From an archaeon (GTDB lineage: Archaea > Asgardarchaeota > Hermodarchaeia > Hermodarchaeales > Hermodarchaeaceae): 37,601 bases of DNA. The notes under the pieces are model-generated. The model had not been told where the DNA came from and made no database searches. It worked only from the letters and a program-made list of their open reading frames with translations. Below are positions 32,365 through 37,601 of the stretch, in pieces. The DNA lies in NCBI GenBank assembly GCA_016550425.1, contig JABXGS010000215.1:1-37601 (forward strand), given 5' to 3'. How positions within the stretch are numbered: position 1 is the stretch's first letter; each line of letters begins with the position of its first letter. The position numbers and the translations under genes are program-made.

Positions 32365-33042
32365 CTAGATAAGGTGCACAATCTCTGCAATTGAATTGAT
32401 TACATGGGTAGCAACGGGAGTTAAATCATCAATGGTGCCAAACCCGGTGAGAACACCGATGGTGACATAACCAAGGCTTTTCGCAGCTTCCAGTTCCCCT
32501 TTTGAATCGCCAACTACCCATACATCACCTTCAGTTTTGACATCTTTGAGTGCCAACTTGATTAATCGCTGACGGTGTGGTACAAATGGAAAAAGGGGAA
32601 TCCGGTCTTGACCTTCAGCAGTAGCTAAGTCTCCTCGTGTGACAATATCTTCAAACCATGAATCCAGCCCAAAATGCTTGATTTCTTGTCGTGCCTGGTG
32701 ACTATCTTGTCGTGAAGTGATTATGCGCATATGTTCGGTGAGCGGTCGAAGATGTTTTAGGGCGTGTATCGTGGCTGGAAAGACTCGTGAGTGGTGGATA
32801 GCAGAGAAGAAGTATTCTCGGAACCCTGAGAGATATTTCATGTATTCAGACTTAGAGAGCTGTATGTTCAACCGATTGAGCAAGTCCCGGGTATCAAAGG
32901 AGTAGTAGTATAATGAGCGGATTTGCGTAGGAAGCACAGCGTATCCAACGGCATGTAATCCGTTGGAGTGAGCATGTATCGCTCTTTCCCGGGTATCAAT
33001 GAGAGTACCATCAAGATCAGATAAGAAAGCCTTCAACTTCAT
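32365..33042 (-). CDS. HAD-superfamily phosphatase, tandem copy 1
   Basis: A 225-residue haloacid-dehalogenase-type hydrolase of the phosphoglycolate phosphatase-like group. Motif I is DLDGTLID (9-16), motif II is IITSR (about 110-114), and motif IV is VVGDSKGELEAAKSLG, with a C1-type helical cap between motifs I and II. Lys in motif III is probably within RQRLIKLALKD. It would hydrolyse a small phosphate ester; the substrate is unknown. The neighbouring product at 33103-33780 is the same length and collinear (RGDLAxxEG, P-x-FPF-x-HRQRLI, VGVLTGF-x-TI), so the pair arose by tandem duplication. It lies 24 bp upstream of the helicase gene, suggesting co-transcription. Confidence 0.85.
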   Translation of the reverse strand: MKLKAFLSDLDGTLIDTRERAIHAHSNGLHAVGYAVLPTQIRSLYYYSFDTRDLLNRLNIQLSKSEYMKYLSGFREYFFSAIHHSRVFPATIHALKHLRPLTEHMRIITSRQDSHQARQEIKHFGLDSWFEDIVTRGDLATAEGQDRIPLFPFVPHRQRLIKLALKDVKTEGDVWVVGDSKGELEAAKSLGYVTIGVLTGFGTIDDLTPVATHVINSIAEIVHLI

Positions 33043-33102
33043 TGTAGATGAGAAGAATTGAGCATTAGTTCGGTTATAAGGTTGACTATGGTCTTTTACC
33101 TT

Positions 33103-33780
33103 TTACTTGAGAAGTGTCTCAATTTCGGCTACGGAGTCGATGATATGAGTACAGAAAGGTTGCAAGGCTTTTATGGTGTAAAATCCAGTTAATACGCCTA
33201 CTGGGGTGAAGCCAAGCTCCTGTGCCGCTTGCATTTCATTGGGAGAATCGCCAAGAATCAATACTTCGTCGTCCTGGTAATTTACATCTGCGATAGCAAG
33301 TTGAATTAATCGTTGGCGATGGTCCAAAAAAGGGTATAAGGGGACTTCCTCAACTCCCTCTGAACGAGCCAAGTCTCCACGTGTATAGACGTGACAATTA
33401 AAAACCTGGTCTAGCCCAAAATATTTGACTTCTTGTCTTGTCTCTTCGACCCATGCCCGTGACGTGATTAGCCGTAAGGTGTCAACGCGTGGTCGAATTG
33501 CGTTCAAAGCCTCAATAACGCCTGGAAATACAAAGGAATGTTGCCAACCTTTGTAAAATTCTTGTTCGATTCGGGGGAAATATTGGATTAATTCATCCTG
33601 AGAAAGGGAGATGTCCAATCCGCCCAGGAACTGATCATAATCCATAGTGAATTCAACAAGGGGGTTAATCTGTTCAACTGTCACCGTGTATCCAAAATCC
33701 GCTAATGCGTTAATTTGGGCGTGGATGAACCGGTCTCGAACATCGATAAGGGTTCCATCTAGATCAGATACTATAATCAT
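33103..33780 (-). CDS. HAD-superfamily phosphatase, tandem copy 2
   Basis: A 225-residue paralogue of the protein at 32365-33042. Motif I is SDLDGTLIDV, motif II is LITSR, the segment TRGDLARSEGVEEVPLYPFLDHRQRLIQLA is shared, and motif IV is ILGDSPNEMQAAQELG. All catalytic positions seem intact, so both copies should be active, perhaps on different substrates as the cap sequences differ. It is 60 bp upstream of the other copy on the same strand. Confidence 0.85.
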   Translation of the reverse strand: MIIVSDLDGTLIDVRDRFIHAQINALADFGYTVTVEQINPLVEFTMDYDQFLGGLDISLSQDELIQYFPRIEQEFYKGWQHSFVFPGVIEALNAIRPRVDTLRLITSRAWVEETRQEVKYFGLDQVFNCHVYTRGDLARSEGVEEVPLYPFLDHRQRLIQLAIADVNYQDDEVLILGDSPNEMQAAQELGFTPVGVLTGFYTIKALQPFCTHIIDSVAEIETLLK

Positions 33781-33880
33781 CGCTCAGAAATTTCTCCCAT
33801 GAACTTTCAAAGATAATATTGCCTGAAAAGGAGTCTCAGAGTTAAAGGTTTACCCTTTTAGAATCCATAGATTTTCAACT

Positions 33881-33887
33881 AAAAAAA
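33881..33887 (-). terminator. T-tract terminator after malic enzyme
   Basis: Seven T on the minus strand begin about 22 bases after the malic enzyme stop codon. Confidence 0.5.
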
Positions 33888-33909
33888 GGATAGAAAAGCA
33901 CCCACCAGG

Positions 33910-35271
33910 CTAGATTGGTGCTTTGGGTATGAATCCATTATCCATCAGTGATTGCGTCACATCAATAGACCGTTTAATGATTTTCGTGGCATGCTTGAGG
34001 AGCTCTTCTGTTTCCCATTCTTTTCGGGCCACCCCTTGTTCGATGGCCTTCATACCTACTGCTGTGGCTTCACGGGGATAAAGTTCCCATTCATGCATAC
34101 TGGGAATCACATATTCTTCACGAAGGCCACGTTCTTCAGCAATGTCAGCAAGTGCATTAGCCGCAGCAATACACATTTCATCGGTGATCGTGGTCGCACG
34201 AACATCTAGTGCTCCGCGAAAGATTGCGGGAAATCCTAAACTGTTGTTTATTTGGTTATCGAAATCGGATCGCCCGGTGCCCACAACCTTTGCTCCCGCC
34301 TCTTTAGCTTCCCATGGCCAAATTTCTGGTAGAGGGTTTGCACAAGCAAATACAATTGCATCTGAGGCCATTTGTTCAACCCATTCTTTCTTGATGAGCC
34401 CAGGTTGTGGCGATGAAGCCGATATACACACATCGGCACCACGAAGAGCGTCACCAAAATTCCCGGTACGTTGTTCGGCGTTAGTCAGAATCGCGAGATC
34501 ATACTTTTCATGTTCCTCATCCTTCATGACCTTCATATCTTCGCGATCCTTATACAAGAGTCCATGACGATCACAAAGAATGAGGTTTCCTGCAGGCACA
34601 CCGGCCTCCATAAGAATTTCAGCGGTTGTGGTATTTGCCGCCCCCACTCCGAGCATAGCAATTTGAACTTGATTAATTTCTTTTCCGACAAACCGTAAGG
34701 CACCAAGGAGTCCTGCTAAGATAATTGCGGCGGTTCCCTGTGCATCATCATGCCAGACAGGAATAGTCATGTCCGTTCTGAGACGATGTAAGATATTGAA
34801 ACATTTGGGTTTAGAGATATCTTCGAGATTGATACCACCGAAGCTGGGTTGAAGAAGTTTTGTCGCCCGAATAAAATTTTCAGGGTCTTGAGTATTCAAA
34901 CAGATTGGTACCGCATCGACACCACCTAAATATTTGAAAATCAGTGCCTTTCCTTCCATCACGGGCATGGCCGCTTCAGGACCAATGTTACCCAGACCGA
35001 GAACCCGGCTTCCGTCGGTTACTACGGCTATTGAGTTGGCTTTATTGGTATGGTCCCAAACTTTTTCGGGGCTAGCTTGGATGTCACGGCAGGGTGCAGC
35101 GACACCGGGAGTATACCAGATGGCAAAATCTTCAAAGCCCCGAATAGTGCATTTGGGGATGGTCTGGATTTTCCCTTTATAATATGGGTGGAGTTGCATC
35201 GCTTCTTTAGCCGGTTGTTTGGCTTTTTCGAGAAGTTCTTCTTTGGTTGGTGGTCGTTCTGCTTTGGTCAT
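33910..35271 (-). CDS. NAD(P)-dependent malic enzyme
   Basis: Oxidative decarboxylation of malate to pyruvate and CO2. The 453-residue protein is the short MaeB-type form without a phosphotransacetylase domain. Family blocks are VTDGSRVLGLGNIGP, AMPVMEGKALIFKYLGGVDAVPICL, and IPVWHDDAQGTAAIILAGLLGALR, which holds the metal-binding acidic residues. The Rossmann site is IAMLGVGAANTTTAEIL, and IVFACANPLPEIWP follows. Cofactor preference cannot be decided by eye. With the PEP carboxykinase at 10705-12639 it links C4 acids to C3 metabolism. The start is the ATG at 35271. It is divergent from the S9 peptidase gene. Confidence 0.93.
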   Translation of the reverse strand: MTKAERPPTKEELLEKAKQPAKEAMQLHPYYKGKIQTIPKCTIRGFEDFAIWYTPGVAAPCRDIQASPEKVWDHTNKANSIAVVTDGSRVLGLGNIGPEAAMPVMEGKALIFKYLGGVDAVPICLNTQDPENFIRATKLLQPSFGGINLEDISKPKCFNILHRLRTDMTIPVWHDDAQGTAAIILAGLLGALRFVGKEINQVQIAMLGVGAANTTTAEILMEAGVPAGNLILCDRHGLLYKDREDMKVMKDEEHEKYDLAILTNAEQRTGNFGDALRGADVCISASSPQPGLIKKEWVEQMASDAIVFACANPLPEIWPWEAKEAGAKVVGTGRSDFDNQINNSLGFPAIFRGALDVRATTITDEMCIAAANALADIAEERGLREEYVIPSMHEWELYPREATAVGMKAIEQGVARKEWETEELLKHATKIIKRSIDVTQSLMDNGFIPKAPI

Positions 35272-35399
35272 GTATTTGCATCTCGATAAAGTGTAATTCC
35301 CCTCCAGTTGGGGTTTGAATTGTTCGGGGGAGATAGTTAAGTGTATTTCTCTTCTTCGAGGTTTACCCGGAGTAGGTTGAGTGAAAAAAATGACTTTGA

Positions 35400-35407
35400 T
35401 TAAATAT
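35400..35407 (+). promoter_or_regulatory. TATA box for the S9 peptidase gene
   Basis: TTAAATAT predicts transcription start near 35430, leaving a leader of about 32 nt with GTGAGG seven bases before the ATG at 35462. Confidence 0.5.
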
Positions 35408-35461
35408 TTCAGATAGAAGATGGCATAGATAGGATTAGTACTTGTTTGGTGAGGTTTGGTA

Positions 35462-37276
35462 ATGGAATCGCTGAGAAAAAAAGCTGCGAAGATTTTTGAA
35501 ATTCCAGATTTAACTTTGTTAGATGTGGCCCCCGATGGGAAGTTTTTGCTCCTTGTGAGTAATAAGGATAATGTTCATCATGTTTACAAGCTTCCTCTTG
35601 AAACGCCTAAAACTTGGGTCCAGGTGACATCAGGAGAAGATCGTGTTGTAAGTGGTACGCTATCAAAAGATGGTTCACAGTTTTTGTTTCCGATGGCGTC
35701 TGGAGGCAGTGAAAAACATCACTTGTACTTGTATGATTTCATAAAGGGTAAAACCACGTTACTTCAAGCGCTGGATTCGATGCGAGTAGGATACACGAAG
35801 TGGACACCAGATAATTTCATCCTATTCGAAGCCTCTACACCAGAAACCTTGGGAATATGGAAATATGATGTCTCGGAGAACGCGATTTCCCAAGTCTATC
35901 AAACGATGCAATTTGGTGAAATTGGCCCTGTGAATCCGAAGAGACCACTGATAGCGTGGTCGGAGTATCGCGAGGGTTCTCGTACAGCTATGCTCGTTAA
36001 AACGTTTGATTATCACAACGATGAATTGGTTGATACCATATTTGTATCTGAAGAGAGTCAAAATACTCATTGGGTATGGGATGAAAGGGGCGAGAATCTG
36101 GTCATTTCTACTAATGCTCCAGGTGAGCCGACTTTAGCCGTGTGGAATCGAAGAAGCCAGGATATCCACTATCTTCAAGCTACGGAACTGGGACTAGCGC
36201 TAGATTACGTGGATGTGAAAGCGATCCCTAAGACCAAGGACATTCTCTATGCAGCGAAGAAAGAAGGAAAAACACAATTATATCGTGAACCACTCGATGG
36301 ATCCACACCCCCAATCGAATTACCTTTAGAATCTGGGTGGGTTAGCGCGATTCGTATTGCGAAAACTGGAGAGATTTTTCTTTCGTGGTCTAGCTCTGAT
36401 ACACCCACCCAAGTTGGTGAGTATCTACCAACAGAAAGCAAATTTAGGGTGTTAGCGGATTCCAAACCAAAAGGTGTTACAAGCTTATCTTATGGCGAAT
36501 TTGGCTGGTATCCTGGGTTTAAGGAATGGTCGATTCCTGCCTTCGAGTTTCCGCCTCATGAAGATGCCCCGAAATTACCAGGTGACCCAATCATTATCCT
36601 GATCCATGGAGGTCCATCCTGGGAATTCTCTCAAGATTGGGCATCAATGGGAGTTGTAATTCAAATCTATGCAGCTTCTGGCTTTCGTGTGTTTTGTCCC
36701 AATATCCGGGGAAGTACGGGGTATGGAAGAGAATTCTTGGAAGCCAATATTTTGGATCTGGGTGGAGCAGACCTAGAGGATATCTTAGCGGCTCGCAACT
36801 ATTTGAAAAAGAAGTTTCTGAATTGTAAGAAGATATTTCTTACGGGGGCTAGCTACGGCGGATTTGCAACCTTCCTTGGATTGACTAAATATCCTGGAAT
36901 GTTTGATGCGGGAGTAGCAATTGTGGGTATCACTGATTGGTTTGAAATGCACCGTCTAGGTGATGCGGTTTTCAAAGTCTTCACAGAGCACTTCTTTGGA
37001 AAACCTGAAGAAAACACGGAACTCTACCAAGATCGTTCTGCAATTAATTATGTAGATCAGCTGCAGGAACCACTCTTTATTATTCATCGTGCCAATGATT
37101 CACGATGTCCTGTTGAGCCCATCTATACCTTTGTTGGCAAGGCAATATCACTAAATAAACCAGTGGATATCTACGTAGAAGCCGAAGCGGGCCATGGAGC
37201 TCAAAGAATCGACCATTTGCAGAAGCAATATGGAAAAGCGGTTGAATTCTTCTTAAACCAGGTTTATGAAAAATAA
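35462..37276 (+). CDS. S9-family prolyl oligopeptidase-like serine peptidase
   Basis: A 604-residue peptidase of the acylaminoacyl/dipeptidyl peptidase type. The N-terminal 350 residues are repeated WD-like strands of a beta-propeller (for example FLLLVSNKDNVHHVYKLP and FLFPMASGGSEKHHLYLYD). The alpha/beta-hydrolase domain follows from about IILIHGGPSWEF. The nucleophile Ser is in TGASYGGFATF (AGC at 36851), the Asp in HRANDSRCPVEP and the His in EAGHGAQR. No signal peptide is seen, so it is likely cytoplasmic and acts on short peptides. A TTG at 35456 opens the frame, but the ATG at 35462 is preferred because GTGAGG is seven bases upstream. Confidence 0.92.
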   Translation: MESLRKKAAKIFEIPDLTLLDVAPDGKFLLLVSNKDNVHHVYKLPLETPKTWVQVTSGEDRVVSGTLSKDGSQFLFPMASGGSEKHHLYLYDFIKGKTTLLQALDSMRVGYTKWTPDNFILFEASTPETLGIWKYDVSENAISQVYQTMQFGEIGPVNPKRPLIAWSEYREGSRTAMLVKTFDYHNDELVDTIFVSEESQNTHWVWDERGENLVISTNAPGEPTLAVWNRRSQDIHYLQATELGLALDYVDVKAIPKTKDILYAAKKEGKTQLYREPLDGSTPPIELPLESGWVSAIRIAKTGEIFLSWSSSDTPTQVGEYLPTESKFRVLADSKPKGVTSLSYGEFGWYPGFKEWSIPAFEFPPHEDAPKLPGDPIIILIHGGPSWEFSQDWASMGVVIQIYAASGFRVFCPNIRGSTGYGREFLEANILDLGGADLEDILAARNYLKKKFLNCKKIFLTGASYGGFATFLGLTKYPGMFDAGVAIVGITDWFEMHRLGDAVFKVFTEHFFGKPEENTELYQDRSAINYVDQLQEPLFIIHRANDSRCPVEPIYTFVGKAISLNKPVDIYVEAEAGHGAQRIDHLQKQYGKAVEFFLNQVYEK

Positions 37277-37317
37277 GAAGAACAAAGAGAAATAATTACG
37301 GGAATTTCCTGTCTACT

Positions 37318-37601
37318 TTAGAATGCGGGAGTCATCAGCGATTGGGGTTCCGAAGTGGTTAACCGGGTCCACATAAGATTAGCAATGGTTTCAAATGTTT
37401 CACTTACATTCCTGTCCTCTTTAGAACTTGTCTCGAGGTATCCTGCTAGATTGTTGACTTGCGTATAATCAACTGCTAAATCAGTATTTTTATTCCCTGC
37501 ATCACACTTTGTTCCCACAAGGAGAATGGGAATGTTAGCAGTATTACTACGGACCAGATCTAACCAGGCATCCAGATGGTAGAAGGTTGGTGGGCGTGTT
37601 A
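37318..37601 (-). CDS. Ras/Rab-like small GTPase, 5' part outside window
   Basis: The C-terminal 94 codons of a small GTPase; the frame is open to the window edge. Visible are the helix AWLDLVRS before G4, the G4 motif LLVGTKCD (TKxD in place of NKxD, as in Rho/Rac) and G5 LETSSKED. A final helix (VSETFETIANLMWTRL) follows. The tail ends in MTPAF with no cysteine near the end, so a prenylation signal is absent. The P-loop and switch regions lie outside. Expanded Ras-like families are a hallmark of Asgard archaea. Confidence 0.88.
   Translation of the reverse strand, partial: TRPPTFYHLDAWLDLVRSNTANIPILLVGTKCDAGNKNTDLAVDYTQVNNLAGYLETSSKEDRNVSETFETIANLMWTRLTTSEPQSLMTPAF

Noticed and set aside
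1..37601. tRNA genes, rRNA, CRISPR arrays, insertion sequences
   Set aside because: I looked for T-arm signatures, regular direct repeats, transposase motifs and terminal repeats and saw none.

Overview
The window most likely comes from an Asgard archaeon. The right end carries a Ras-superfamily small GTPase fragment with a G4 motif of the TKxD form and a G5 motif TSSK, which is typical of Asgard genomes. Archaeal TATA boxes sit at the expected distance upstream of several genes. The gene content is a usual mix of archaeal and bacterial types: NDP-forming acyl-CoA synthetase, HDAC-like fold, bacterial-type UvrABC, QueT and MaeB-type malic enzyme. No rRNA, tRNA, CRISPR array or insertion sequence was seen.

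Layout. Positions 1-6447 hold the nucleotide-excision-repair genes uvrB, uvrA and uvrC on the minus strand, with uvrC cut by the window edge. Positions 6637-20036 hold mostly housekeeping and metabolic genes: a saccharopine-dehydrogenase-like oxidoreductase, two Eis-like acetyltransferases, a TfoX-N protein, a methyltransferase, a divergent ATP-type PEP carboxykinase, QueT, an acyl-CoA synthetase alpha protein, a frameshifted zinc-ribbon gene, a glycerate 2-kinase and an HDAC-fold protein.

Positions 20038-29560 hold the striking part. A five-gene minus-strand operon encodes an SMC ATPase with SMC5/6-like features, a kleisin-like protein, a tandem winged-helix (KITE/Nse1-Nse3-like) protein, a RING-like protein and a small basic-tailed protein. 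Diverging from the same 242-bp promoter region, a plus-strand operon encodes a ubiquitin-like protein, an E2-like protein, a small acidic protein, a second RING-like protein and a transglutaminase-fold protein. A third, convergent minus-strand pair encodes a JAB/JAMM protease and a ThiF/E1-like enzyme. This looks like a full ubiquitin-like conjugation and deconjugation pathway linked to an SMC complex, reminiscent of eukaryotic Smc5/6 with its Nse1 RING and Nse2 SUMO ligase. Three proteins of the plus operon carry repeated short tails of the type V-x-I-L followed by acidic residues, which look like SUMO-interacting motifs.

Positions 29684-37601 hold two related four-helix membrane proteins, a divergent SF2 helicase, two tandem HAD phosphatases, malic enzyme, an S9 peptidase and the truncated GTPase. 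PEP carboxykinase and malic enzyme together imply interconversion of C4 acids with PEP and pyruvate. All functional statements rest on reading motifs by eye; no database search was run.
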